A stretch of DNA of 64,000 nucleotides, from assembly GCA_918026815.1 (NCBI GenBank), contig CAKJVC010000088.1:1922001-1986000 (forward strand), read 5' to 3'. This DNA comes from Chalara sp. BL73. Its lineage: Eukaryota > Ascomycota > Leotiomycetes > Helotiales. Shown here one piece after another: positions 37,003 to 48,396 of this stretch. Position 1 is the stretch's first letter. Each line of letters opens with the position of its first letter. A program made the translations under genes and the position numbers. Below the pieces are notes generated by a model. The model worked only from the letters and a program-made list of their open reading frames with translations, was not told where the DNA came from and did not search any database.

Positions 37003-40000
37003 ATGGATCTCGCTGAACAAAATACACAGCCCGAAAGCCGCCAGTCAGGGCAGAATTATATTTGCAACATCTGTGGCAAAAAGCTCACCCGATCCGCACA
37101 TCTCCGAAGGCATCGACTTGTACACTCAACGTGAGCAATTCGGTGTGCATTCTTGTAGGTGGATCTCAGTCGCTAACACTGCAAGATTAGGGAAAACGTG
37201 GACATCTTTCAGTGCCAGCTCTGTGACAAGCGCTTCTCACGAAAGGATGTCTATCAGCGACATAAGCGCGGTGTGCATGGGTCAACTTCTAGTCAAACAG
37301 GGAGGAAGAAATCGTGTCGAAGGTGCATCCAGTATAAACTGAAGTGCAGTCGTGATGAACCCTGCGACTCTTGCTCAAACCGTGGGGGACAATGTATCTT
37401 TGATCTTCGAGGGAAAGTAGCTCAAGGACCACCCATCGATGACAGAGTTACGGCACAACCGCCCGATTCGATGAATGGACAAGCCAACCTGGCCGCCATT
37501 TCTTCAGGACAAACACCCCCTTCTTCAGCTACAATTGAGCGAAGCATATCCCCTGGGACTATTAGGGCTGATGGACATTCAGGAGATAGAAATTTCGCCG
37601 TTCGTGGCGGTATTGCAACACCATTTCAAAGGCCTGAGATGGAATCTGACCCACCTGGTAGTATGGAGACCAGCTACAAAGTTTCGATACCGGAACTTCA
37701 ATTACACGAGCTCGTTTCCGACAACTCATCCCAAATCGCACTTCTTAACACAGATTATCAACATCCTACCGCAGCATGGGAAGCAGTAGAGATATCTACG
37801 ATGATGCGCCCGGCAGTTTATGCCACATCGAGTACTGAACAATTGCCTTACGAATTTGACCAGGGAACGATGGGCGGTTTCGAGCCTGCTGATGATGATA
37901 ATTCAAATCAAGCTCCCAACTTAGATGGCTTCGATTGGAACAACTTTCGAGCTTCAAGAATGGACTGGCTGGGGTGTGAGACTGAATACTCAGATCATCA
38001 AAGCTTGCCGACAGAAAGACCGCCGTCGAGACAGTGTCAACGAAAGGATACTTCTGAGACAAACCTACGGAAAGTTTCTAACCCTCGTGACCCGCTATTT
38101 CCTGCCGTTATTGAACTACCTCATCGCAGTCCATCTCTACTTGGTCTTCCAGGTTTGCGTGACCCGGAAGCTCAGAGTACATGGCCCGGTATATTGGATC
38201 GAGGTGGGAACGAAACATGGCCTTTCGATTACACATCAAACAAAGGATTCCGAAAAATTTCGCTCCCGCCTCTTCGTGAAGTGCTTGAGCAGACAGTTGG
38301 TGAGAGACCAGCCATTGAGAAATCAACCCTAATGGATCTCATCAAAATTCTCTCGGCTCCCTACATCCCATCGCTAAATGATAGCCCTGTGCTCGAGGCT
38401 TTACCTGCTGTTGCTTTCCTTAGCCAGTTCGTTAACATTTTCTTTGCGGAATTCCATGCCGTGCTCCCAGTTATTCACGTATCAACTTGGCAAATTGTCA
38501 AATGCCCAACAGCCCTCGTGGCAGCGATGGCGTGTATTGGGGCAACTTACTCAACAGCCGAAGGTCGTGAAGAAGTTGCTGCATTGTTGGCCGAGATTAC
38601 TCAACGTGCACTTTTCTGGATGGTATGTCTCCAATCTGGTATCGTAATGAATTGTTTGCTAAGTTTAGGCGCAGGGTCAGGCAGATAGCACCGCATATAG
38701 AAATCCTGCCTATATTACAGCCTCTTTCTTTCACCAAATGTACTCCCTTGGCACAGGTAATCGACGGTTGTATGAGATCGCCGACGCATCGCGAGGCCTA
38801 CTTCTTACGAGCCTCCGTGGGCTGGGAACCCTGTCCCCTGATTCAGAACGTGAGGACTTGTTGGCTTCTGACCTCACGAGCCTCCGAGACGTGGATACTA
38901 CCAGACTGGAAGCATTGTGGCTTCGCTGGAGGGACAAAGAAATGGAGAAGAGAATAGCTTGGTCAGTTTTCGAGTACGACTGTACTTTGTGCACCCTCAC
39001 CAACAAGAGAGCGGTTTTCAGCATTACGGAACTCCCACATATGCTACCGTGTTCCGAGAGTCTCTGGGAAGCTCATTCAGCACAATCTTGGGTATCTATG
39101 ATATCTTTTACATCGAGCCTTGCTACAGGTATACCGTTTTATCCACTTCTACGAGATACAATTGGCTGCAAAGCTAATTTGGAGATGGTCCCCGCGTGGT
39201 CGAAGAGAATTTGTGCTCAGGCAGTCGGTAGACTTTTTTGGGATCTACGTGAGATTGAGGAGGTATCTTCAATTAAGTTTGTCGGGTTGCCCGCTCTAAG
39301 CAATGCCCAAAAAGAAACAAAGGCTACGTTACTTCGGAGTCTCATGTTTCTGCATGACTCCCTGTTAAAACCAACTTGTGCATCAGATATAGTCAATTTA
39401 AAGTAAGGCTGCTGACCAAGACTTCCTTGTGGTAACTAATATACATACCAGTATCGGATGCTCAGTGACCTATTACTGCTCCTTGAGCAACGGGCATCAA
39501 GTAATGGATTTGGTGGTGTATATATTTCGAAACTCTGGGCGCGAGCCAATTCCAGCCATTAAAAGCGAACTCAAGAGGGCAAAAGATCATCTATCATTCA
39601 TCTTCATGCGCAATCCTGTCGAGGCACGAAGGTTGGTGTGCCATGCTTCCTCCATTGCCGCAATAGCACGAGAGTGTACTATTTACACACCTTGTGAAAC
39701 TATGAGAGTATTCATGGGGTTCGCTTACTTATTGGCTTTCACCAAAATTTTCCCATTCGAGCAACAGGGCATGAACGTTACGGATGCCTCAACCTCGGTG
39801 TCCGTACTGTTGGATGAGATTCCCTGGGCCCGCTCTCCGGCTGCCTCGAGGAGCGTCGAAAGATGGGTGCAATATGGTGGCTCTGCATCTTTGAGTTCGG
39901 TTGGGGATATTTGTGATCCTAACAACTTGGCGTTACTGAAGAATGCAGCGTTGAAGGCTTTATGCGACCTCAGGGTGTGGGGCTTAGCTGAGAAGTTTCA

Positions 40001-40025
40001 GAAAACGATCAGAAACTTCAAGTAA
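37003..40025 (+). CDS. Dual-type transcription factor: two C2H2 fingers plus Zn2Cys6, with fungal TF domain
   Basis: Four exons (37003-37130, 37191-38622, 38669-39402, 39452-40025) give 955 residues. Finger 1 is YICNICGKKLTRSAHLRRH; finger 2 is FQCQLCDKRFSRKDVYQRH and spans the exon 1/2 region. Directly after comes a perfect binuclear cluster, C-x2-C-x6-C-x5-C-x2-C-x6-C (from SCRRCIQYKLKC to GGQC). A long polar linker leads to the fungal-specific TF domain near residues 460-850 (FFAEFHAVLPVIH, EKRIAWSVFEYDCTLC). C2H2 plus Zn2Cys6 in one protein is uncommon but known, for example in Cmr1-type melanin regulators. It is the only regulator in the 37-50 kb block, convergent with the SDR gene 250 bp away, so control of that block is a fair inference. 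It should act in the nucleus. Confidence 0.9.
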
Positions 40026-40275
40026 CTGGTCTTGAGCAACTATGTATGAATATACTAGAAACCTCATATTTCTTAATTCGCTCAGTGTAACAATTCTGGC
40101 TAAGATGTGATCTCTGATTTGTTGAATGATGAAGCTTTTGGGAATGAAATATGCTGCCAAATACGAGGAACCCATAATCTACCGCAAATGGTGTCTGATG
40201 ACCATGGTTCAAGTTGTTTTCATTCTACTATTCTAACTATGTGCTCTAATGGCTAGGAGACAATCCAAAAGCTCT

Positions 40276-41243
40276 CTAAATAGTTCTTCCGCCATCCACT
40301 TCCAAGTTCACACCAGTGATGAAGCTTCCTTCGTCACTCGCCAAGAATAGAGCAGCATTCGCAACATCAATGGTCTCGGTCAATCGACCTAACGGAACAT
40401 TTCCAAGGAACTTCTGTCTGTTTTCCGGAGTATCGGGGACACCGGCAAACATTTCGAACCTGTTCACAAGATCAGTGTTGGACAAACTAGGGGAAATATA
40501 GGTTATACATACAAGCCGGTTCCACTAAGGAGCGGACAGATACTGTTGCATCTGATCTTGTGTGGGCCATATTCGAGAGCCAAGCCCTTGGTCGCCTGGA
40601 GTTGCATCAGTTCTCATTAGTTCAAGAATCAGGCTACAGTACAGATCAACACTCACGTTTGAAACAGCACCCTTGCTCGCATTGTACCATACCAGCCCTT
40701 GCCTAGGCCGATCCGCACCGCAACTCGAGATATTGACCATTACACCGCCCTTCTTGTCGACGAAATGTGGGAAGACAGCAGCGACCGAATGGAAGACGCT
40801 CAATACATTTACGTCGAAACACTTGATATAGTCAGACTCGGTGACCTCCAGCGTGGGCTTGTTTTTATAACTCGTTCCCGCGTTGTTCACGAGTATATCT
40901 AGGCCGCCAAACTCTTCGATCGTTCGCTTGACAGCGAGGTCCCAGTCTGCGCGCTTGGTGACATTCATGGTCTGTACGATGACTGAGTTTGGGTATCTTG
41001 ACGCGATGGCCTCGGCACCCTTAGTGTTGATGTCGCCGATGAGCACTTTGGCGCCCTCCTTCACGTAGAGTTCTGAAATGGCCGCGCCGAAGCCTGAGCC
41101 GCCGCCTGGTTGGCCAGAAATCAGCAAGTATTATGAATGAGAAGAAGCAGTAGAACGAGCGAGAACAAACCTGTAACAAGTGCTATCCTGCCTGAAAGTC
41201 TGCCACCCGCCTTCCCAACTCCATTTCCATCTGATTGAGTCAT
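40276..41243 (-). CDS. Short-chain dehydrogenase/reductase (SDR)
   Basis: Four exons (41243-41171, 41105-40657, 40595-40513, 40459-40276) give 262 residues, the usual size for a classical SDR. The order of motifs is complete: [15 protein letters not shown] (cofactor site), [20 protein letters not shown], and YNASK (catalytic Tyr and Lys), then [17 protein letters not shown]. It ends [14 protein letters not shown], typical of 3-oxoacyl-ACP-reductase-like SDRs that oxidise or reduce secondary alcohols with NAD(P). It is divergent from the LEU2-like gene across 823 bp and convergent with the transcription factor. The context suggests oxidation of a hydroxy acid or related intermediate. The substrate is not readable from sequence. 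Confidence 0.9.
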
Positions 41244-42066
41244 TTATGCGGTAGATGGATGCGCCTGTTATGAATCTGTATCGTCTTTCGCAAAATTGGC
41301 CTTGAAGAATTTAGATCTAAAAGAACTGAGATACCAAGGCCGATAAATGCAGAACCTAAGTTGCTTTTATCATGTAAATAGGTATTCAAGGAGGGCCAGG
41401 AAAGGTGCGTTACTGGACGGACTTTGATGATCGAAGTATTGTAAGTGGTGCTGAACTACAGAAGGTCTCCTTGAGGCGCCCCCCTCAACCTCAGCCATTC
41501 CCGTTGTCGATCCGTTGGAGGGTTATTCTGACACTTCGGAATCGATTGAGGGGCTCTTGCGACACTGCAGCTTCCACCGCCAAGCATAGAGTCGGAAAGA
41601 CGGTGGGGAGTCGTGAAATCTGGGGATGATTTGCGGGGGTGGGGCGTCAGGCAGTGATTTAGCGAAATTTAGTGTAATGTGCCCCTAGTGCCGCCCTGAT
41701 CCAACTAGCCGAGATGATTCTCACCACTTTTACACTGCATTTTCACCTGTTCTAGATGAATAAGGCCCCAAGACTTGATCAACTGGTCTTGGAGGAGGTT
41801 CAGGACGGAAAACGCGCCACAATCTTCTCCGTTCCAATTCCGATGCACGCGAAAACACCCTGTGTAGTGGCAGCATGTGTGGTTGGAGTCTGACGTTTGC
41901 GAATATGACTCCGGATAGGCTTATATGTAGAGGTATGGAAGAGCTCAGTTTTTTCCCGCACTTCAATCACCTCGACATACACGATTCTTCCTGCCTAACA
42001 CAGCTTGCTCACATACAAAACTCTTTTTCGTTCACAAACAACTTAAACCCTCACAGTTGTTCAAAG
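41244..42066. promoter_or_regulatory. Divergent promoter region between SDR and LEU2-like genes
   Basis: These 823 bp separate two head-to-head genes and should drive both. Several CGG/CCG triplets occur (for example TCCGTTCCAATTCCG near 41828), the half-sites used by Zn2Cys6 factors. No inverted pair stands out enough to name an operator. Confidence 0.45.
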
Positions 42067-43185
42067 ATGGGGTCAACCGGTAAACCCGAATTCTCAATTC
42101 TTGTCCTTGGTGGCGATGGCATTGGTCCAGAGGTCACAAATGTAGCAACCTCCATCCTTGACCTCCTCTCTTCGCATGCATCTTCGCGCGCGACCTTTAA
42201 ACTCCTCCCGCATCTCTTCGGCGGTTGCTCGATTGATGCAAACGGCGTCTCGGTCACAGAGGAGGTCCTCCAGGTTGGCCGGGACTGCGACGCAATTCTC
42301 ATGGGTGCTGTCGGTGGTCCCAAGTGGGACGGTAAACGTCGTGGCTTCGAAGGTCCTGAAGGTGCTACCCTTCGCCTCCGCGAGGTCACTGACGTGTACG
42401 CCAACATCCGACCCTGCGAATACTTTCCCGGCGGCAAGACCCCGTTGAAGGAAGAGCTGGTGAAAGGGACCAAGTTCATTGTGCTCCGCGAAAACTGCGG
42501 TGGTGCGTTCTATGGGCCTAAGGTCGAGAACGCCGACTTCGCCTCTGACCTGTGGTCGTACAAGAGTTCTGAGATTGAAAGAGTTGCGCGCATGGCAGCA
42601 CACCTTGCCTTGTCCGATGCCGTGGACGAGCCCCGCGTCATCAGCTGCGACAAGGCGAACGTCCTTGCGTCCTCGCGGCTCTGGCGCCGAGTGGTTGAGA
42701 AGACCATCAAGGAGGAGTTCTCCACTGTTGAGGTTGTCCACCAGCTGGCCGACTCGGCAACAGCCTTGATGATGATGGCACCGCGCTCTTTCAACGGCGT
42801 CGTGCTGGCCGACAACACCTTTGGTGATTTGCTCTCTGACTTAGCCGGTGTCATTCCCGGCACGCTCGGTGTTCTTCCATCAGCTTGCTTGGCGGATCTG
42901 CCCTGCAAGAAATTTGGAGACAACCCCACCAAGGGCTTCTACGAGCCGGTGCACGGTAGCGCGCCTGATATTGCCGGCAGAGGTATCGCTAACCCGATCG
43001 GAGCAATTTTGAGCGTGGCCCTGCTCTTGAGATATAGCTTTGCGATGGAGTGGGAAGCAAAGGCGGTGGAGCAGAGCGTGGAAAAGGCGCTGAAGACCGT
43101 GAGGACAAGGGATCTCGGTGGTAAAGCAGGGACAAAAGAGATGGGAGATAAGGTTAGAAGAAATTTAGCTGAGATCCTTGGGTGA
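42067..43185 (+). CDS. 3-isopropylmalate dehydrogenase-type beta-hydroxyacid dehydrogenase (LEU2 paralogue)
   Basis: Single exon, 372 residues. The ATG at 42067 gives the family N-terminus (LVLGGDGIGPEV); an in-frame extension to 41875 looks non-coding. Fungal Leu2 landmarks are present: GAVGGPKWDG, YANIRPCEYF, VLRENCGGAFYGPK, SCDKANVLASSRLWRRVV, FGDLLSDLAGVIPGTLG and GFYEPVHGSAPDIAG. The catalytic Tyr, Lys and Asp positions all look kept. Leu2 oxidises and decarboxylates 3-isopropylmalate in leucine synthesis. In the substrate loop the usual 'E-x-G-L-L-x-L-R' reads GPEGATLRLR, so the first of two leucines that hold the isopropyl group is Thr. Because of that and its neighbours, I suspect a paralogue acting on another beta-hydroxy acid. 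A second leucine-pathway copy is the alternative. Confidence 0.87.
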   Translation: MGSTGKPEFSILVLGGDGIGPEVTNVATSILDLLSSHASSRATFKLLPHLFGGCSIDANGVSVTEEVLQVGRDCDAILMGAVGGPKWDGKRRGFEGPEGATLRLREVTDVYANIRPCEYFPGGKTPLKEELVKGTKFIVLRENCGGAFYGPKVENADFASDLWSYKSSEIERVARMAAHLALSDAVDEPRVISCDKANVLASSRLWRRVVEKTIKEEFSTVEVVHQLADSATALMMMAPRSFNGVVLADNTFGDLLSDLAGVIPGTLGVLPSACLADLPCKKFGDNPTKGFYEPVHGSAPDIAGRGIANPIGAILSVALLLRYSFAMEWEAKAVEQSVEKALKTVRTRDLGGKAGTKEMGDKVRRNLAEILG

Positions 43186-44133
43186 TTATAATACTCCAGG
43201 CAATGGTCACACAAATTGTTTTGTAGGGTTTGTATTGCTATACATTGTAGAAGGACAAGTTCTATGGTTCATAAGTCATAAAATGAAACCGAGAAGACTT
43301 TTAAGTCTATGCCATATTTTTCTTTGAAGCTATATTAGAATGGTGTATTAGAAATTTATATGCCACTGCTATCCTTAGGGTTATATCTTTATTATACATC
43401 TCTGTCTAAACGGAGATTAACAAGTCCAATAGTAAGGATATTAGTATTAGGCGTTATGTAATAGCTAAATGTAACAATTTAAGAAGGGTATCAGCTCTTT
43501 AATGCACAGATTATGGAATTATCCTGAACTCAGGATCCTTAACTTTTTAAAATGAGTGAATATAAAGATATCCTACACCTGCACTGTCCCCCGCTGCTTC
43601 CACCTGATTATGTCTTTGGAGATCATGCCTTGAAATAGTTTCTATTTTATGCGCAGCGCGGTTTGCACAAGACATAATTTGGTCGAGTCCAATATTACTG
43701 TTGGATACATTAGGGTATTGATCTATGGATTCACATATAATTTGTATTTGACGTATAGAATAGAGTCCGAAGCAGCCATTCAAACGAGGCTTATTGACGT
43801 ATTCAGTAGTTACATCGAAAAGACATTCATCATGTCTTGGAGCTTTTCACTCGCAAACATTCGAGGTAGCTGTCATTTCTCTCAGAATTACCCTTGAGAA
43901 CAGAAAGTGTAAAACTCCTAAGCATCTTCCTTGTTTTTCCAAGTTATGAATCTTAATATTATTTTCTATCTAGTACACAATTTTCTTAGCTTGCAGCGAT
44001 GCGCAACTTACGACGCATTTGAGCACGCCCTCTATGAGTTAGGCTTAGCTTTGAAGGGTCAATGCCAACTAGAGCGCTCCATGTTTAGTTGTTCCAATCC
44101 CATCCAATCGCCATCTTCACAGTCTAGAATGCT
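43186..44133. other. Convergent intergenic region
   Basis: About 950 bp between two convergent 3' ends, AT-rich. No supported gene or repeat. Confidence 0.5.
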
Positions 44134-45975
44134 CTAGTACTGCCCCTCTAGCGTGAGGGTTCCAGTCTTAGTAATGAGATATTCTTGAATCGCAACGTCC
44201 TTGCCTGATTCCTTCCCAAATCCTGAGTCCTTGATGCCACCAAATGGTGCTTCCGTAGCAGATGCGTTCCCTGGCACCTAAGGTAAGCGCATTGCGGAAA
44301 TAGGGGCTGGATTTCATATTATTAGAGTCATACCTGTGTTCATCCCTATCATACCCGCCTCCAAGTTCTCGAGTAGCCGCCATGTCCGGTCGACGTTCTT
44401 TGTGAAGAAATACGAAGACAGCCCCATCTGCAGAGGAGGTAAGCGGTTTCCTCGACAATTGACAACTTGGTGCCATTGATACGTACGCTGGTGTTGTTTG
44501 CCTCCTTCACTACTTCCTCCTCCGTGTCAAAAGGGAAAAGTGCCAGGAGTGGCCCGAAGGTTTCCTCCAATGAGACAAGCATCGAGGATTTGGCACCTTT
44601 AATTACGGTAGGCTCGAAGAAGTATCCATTCAGTTTGCTGATCCTATTTCCACCAGTAACAACTGTTGCGCCCTTTTCTATGGCATCCTTGATCTGACCC
44701 GCGACCTTTTCAATTCCCGCCGGCGTTGTCACTGGGCCCATGGTGGTGGACTCATCCATGCCGTGACCGACTTTAAGCTCGTTGACTTGTGCAGCAAGAA
44801 GGTTTGCAAACTCACCATACACACCACGCTGTACGTAGATTCTGTTTGCAGTAATACAAGCTTGACCAGCGTGGCGGAATTTGAGGGCCATCAGTGCTGC
44901 AAGTAATAGGTGAGTAATCTGAATTTACGTGATTGATTTTGCCAGAGCAGCATACCATCAGCAGCTTGTTTGAGGTTCGCATCATCGAAGACAATAAAAG
45001 GGCAATTGCCTCCCAACTCAAGCGTCAGCTTCTTCAGACTGCCAGCGCAATGCTGGGCAATAAGTTTTCCCACTCTTGTCTGTGGCGTCCGTCAATATCC
45101 AACATTTCTGCGCACAGGGAGCCTTGAGGACATACCGAACCCGTGAACGTTACTTTCTTGACCTTATCATGTCTGCACAGAGCCTCGCTCAAAGCTGGGG
45201 TGTTTGCCAGTGTGGTTGGGAGCACATTAAATACCCCTTTCTCAAATCCTGCCTTTTCAGCTAGAAATGCCAGAGATAACATGGTCAGTGGTGTCTCTGG
45301 CGATGGTTTCGCAACCATAGTACACCCTGCAGCAAAAGCAGCACTTGATTTGCGGAGGATCATCGCTGTAGGGAAGTTCCACGGGACTGAGAATGTTAGC
45401 TCCTAATCTTGGGTACTGCGAATCAGTCAAACCAACCTAGCGCCGCTGTCACTCCCAGCGGCTGCTTGATAGTGAGCACTCTTCTTCTCGGGGTGGCTGA
45501 GGTAAACGTCGTTCCTTGTATTCTCTCTGCTTCCGCAGCAAACCATCTGGGAAAGCTGGCTGCATAGTCCAGCTCGCCCCTGGCTTCAGCCAGTGGCTTG
45601 CCAGTCTCGTACACTAGTATCTTTGCTAGATCTTCTTTGTTTTCTCGAATTAAAGCGTCCCACTTTGTAAGAAGATCGGCACGGGTTCGAGGATTGACCG
45701 TTCGGTATTTCTGGAAGGCCGTGTATGCTGCTTGTACTGCACCTTCGACGTCCTCCGTGGCCATATCGGAGCAGGTAGCCCATATTTGGTCGGAGCCTGG
45801 ATCGACCACATTAAAACGTTTTCCAGATTTGGCTTCAACCCATTCGCCATTCACATAAGCTTTATCTCTGAAGATATCGGGATTCTTCAGGTCCAGCTGT
45901 TGGGGCGTCAGTTACTTTATTCATAACATGTTATCAAACACCGTGTACCTTTATATGAACTGTAGCTTCACCCAT
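44134..45975 (-). CDS. Aldehyde dehydrogenase, succinate-semialdehyde dehydrogenase type
   Basis: Seven exons (45975-45949, 45896-45437, 45386-45136, 45079-44956, 44896-44487, 44427-44334, 44270-44134) sum to 500 residues, the normal SSADH length. Landmarks: [70 protein letters not shown] (general-base Glu), [17 protein letters not shown] (catalytic Cys), and near the end [17 protein letters not shown] and [10 protein letters not shown]. It oxidises an aldehyde (classically succinate semialdehyde) to the acid with NAD(P). The last acceptor is GTGCCAG|GGAACGC; the nearer TTAG would break the frame. It is intact despite a fragmented look. With the SDR, LEU2-like enzyme and MFS transporter it fits a catabolic route. 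Confidence 0.88.
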
Positions 45976-46907
45976 TTTTGAGAGTTCTGTTAATGGTTGC
46001 TGTATCGTGTTGATTTTGTTCATTAAGAGCAATTGAATGATCTAACCTTGAGCACTTGATTGTTCTGATATAAAATGTTCCTTGATCTTCACTGCTCTGG
46101 CTCTGTAAATAACCACCGCCCTCCCCGCAATTCATTCCGTTCTATTTCCCCTCCGATCGGAGGGATGTTCATCTGCGGGAATTCGGAAGTCCACAAGATG
46201 TTTTGGAGCTACGCCATTGATTATGGAGGTTAAAGTGGCAATTTTGGGGGGGGTGGGGAAGCCCCGCTCCGTTACAGCAACCCTAATCGGCTTCTCTTCC
46301 TAATGGGTGGTAGGACAATCCAAATTGCAACAAGCGTACTACAATCCAGATTTGCTTGGATAGAAAACACGGCTGATGAAGCAGCGTGGCTATATATTAG
46401 AGTTATTTCGGATGTTCTGACGTCTACAAATTTCTGCGTAGTCTGAGATGTTCATAGAAGGCATTTGAGACATTTAAGTGCTATCAATAAGCTTGTATCC
46501 AAGCAATAATGACCCTCCTTATGCCAAAAATCTGTATAAACCCTAATCTGGGCCCGTCACATCATGTGAAACTCCCCGCAACGTTTTCTGAGCGGAAGTT
46601 GAATCCGGGGTCAACTATGATATTCAGACACTATCGTCATTGCGGCTGGAGAGAGCAGAGTTTGCCAAACCGGTTTCGATGGCCAGACAGCTCGCTGCCT
46701 CTAAGCACATATTGTACCTCCCCAGATCCCTAGATTGTAAGACTTCATCAGAAGACTTTTGTGTCACTAGGACGCTTAATCACCTGCAGATAACGTTGTT
46801 GCATTTCTTACATGTGACTTGGTCAAATTTATGTTCTGATATGGCAGCATCAACGACATGTCCAGCGCAGTTTACAATATGCACCCCCATTTTCCTCCCG
46901 AATAATA
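45976..46907. other. Intergenic region
   Basis: About 930 bp with the SSADH promoter and the 3' end of the Dabb gene. Nothing else recognised. Confidence 0.5.
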
Positions 46908-47330
46908 TTAGAACTCCATATCGTAAGCCAACGTATCCTCACTTATGGCTTCTCTCAATTTATGAGCGCTGCCACCAATTTAGTAAATACTGTTTTCCAA
47001 CCAAATTTATTTGCGGGAACGGAGACCCTCACATTAAATGTGCATCGTGAGCACCATATACCTGAACATCCTCGGGCTTCTCCAGCACCGCAACAAGACC
47101 AAAGTCGAAGCCCTTGGCTCGGTGTGCGGTGAGGAGAAGCGGAGGGGCAACGTCGATTTTAGTCAAGCCTTACTCAGGTCAATGGCCAGAAACTCTAGAA
47201 GGTGTTTTGGAGTTACCTGGGATTTTCCCAATTAGAGAATTTGCCTCCTTGACAAAGGTCTCGAGTTGTGACGTTGGTACATTGGGCTTCAGCCGAAAGA
47301 GAACTATTCGCGTTGTGTTAATCTTCCAAC
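46908..47330 (-). CDS. Dabb-domain (stress-responsive alpha/beta-barrel) protein; 5' end uncertain
   Basis: The minus strand gives TTRIVLFRLKPNVPTSQLET and FVKEANSLIGKIPG, then after a 48-nt intron (47216-47169) LTKIDVAPPLLLTAHRAKG and FDFGLVAVLEKPEDVQVYG. A second intron (47032-46969) leads to AHKLREAISEDTLAYDMEF and a stop at 46908. This is the beta-alpha-beta pattern of the dimeric Dabb fold, about 110 residues. Dabb proteins are small dimeric barrels; a few act as lyases or cyclases and many have no known role. No ATG directly precedes TTRIVLF, so an upstream mini-exon is likely and the start given is approximate. It lies between SSADH and the MFS transporter on the same strand, which suggests shared use. 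Confidence 0.62.
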
Positions 47331-48396
47331 AGGCTGCATATTGCCTATACAAGAGGGCAGGAGGGGGGTGTACCAATGTGGTAGACTGGCATCCTGATGA
47401 ATTTCTTCGTCTTTTCTCGTTCACCCGGTATGAAGAGCTGAACTCTGATTTTACGTGGGCACAGCAGATCGAAATAATGATAGGATGAAGACTCGTCGCT
47501 ACTACCACCTCATATTTTCCCTGGCCTGCCAACGCCTGGCTTTGTGGCGGATTTTAGACGCTAACCTCGCGGAGTCAATGGACTGTGACCCCACCAACAT
47601 TTCCGATGCCCTTGTCCCATTGCGTCCTGCATCTGGAACCCCCGTATTTCTGTCGTTTTAATATCAAGACAATGAGTCATGCTGCCTAAATGTTTGCTAG
47701 TTAACCAAATCTGGTCCTGGAAATGTGGAAAAGTTGTTTCAATTCCGCGACGTATTATTTTGGTAATATTGGACCAAATAAAACCCACTTAGGCAAATGC
47801 TCCACACGACGCTTGTGTCTTTTTACCCCTCACTATATGGGTCTTTCTATATTGTGTGGGGAGTTGACACTTAGCAGCTATTGAAATATCGATTTCCCAT
47901 CTCAAAAAGTCGCGAAGGATCAGTGTCCAGAGCGCAATGGACGTTTCCTTGTCTATTCGTGCGAAGTTCACATTGTTCGGTGGCTGCAACTATGATCAAA
48001 GATCGAGTGCTGTGTGATTCGGAGACGAGAACATTCGACACGTATGCTCTTCATTTGACCTTCGGCGGATCCATTCGCACTTTCAAGATCTGTGAACTTT
48101 TTGTACTATGAAAATGCGATCACATGTGGAGATTGAAATGAGTGAGATTGTAAACAGATATTACTTGAATTTGTCAACTATCCTTGCTATATTCCAAATA
48201 TTCTTTCGATTCGAATTGTTGAAAGTTTCCTTTCTATTCTCTTCGAACCAGCCTAAGGACACTAGGTCATCGCTCTCGTCTTGCATCAGCTAGCTAGAAA
48301 AGAGAAAGTCAAGCAAATGATTTCTCTTCGCACTTCGTGCAACGATTTCTAAAACAAGATAGCACTTTTGCCAGCCTAACTCGACCCTCGGCACGA
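47331..48396. other. Intergenic region
   Basis: About 1.1 kb. It may hold the first exon and promoter of the Dabb gene. No other gene recognised. Confidence 0.4.

Noticed and set aside
44334..44890. Frame breaks in the aldehyde dehydrogenase, read as a pseudogene
   Set aside because: Each break coincides with a GT...AG intron and the spliced exons sum to a full 500-residue SSADH.
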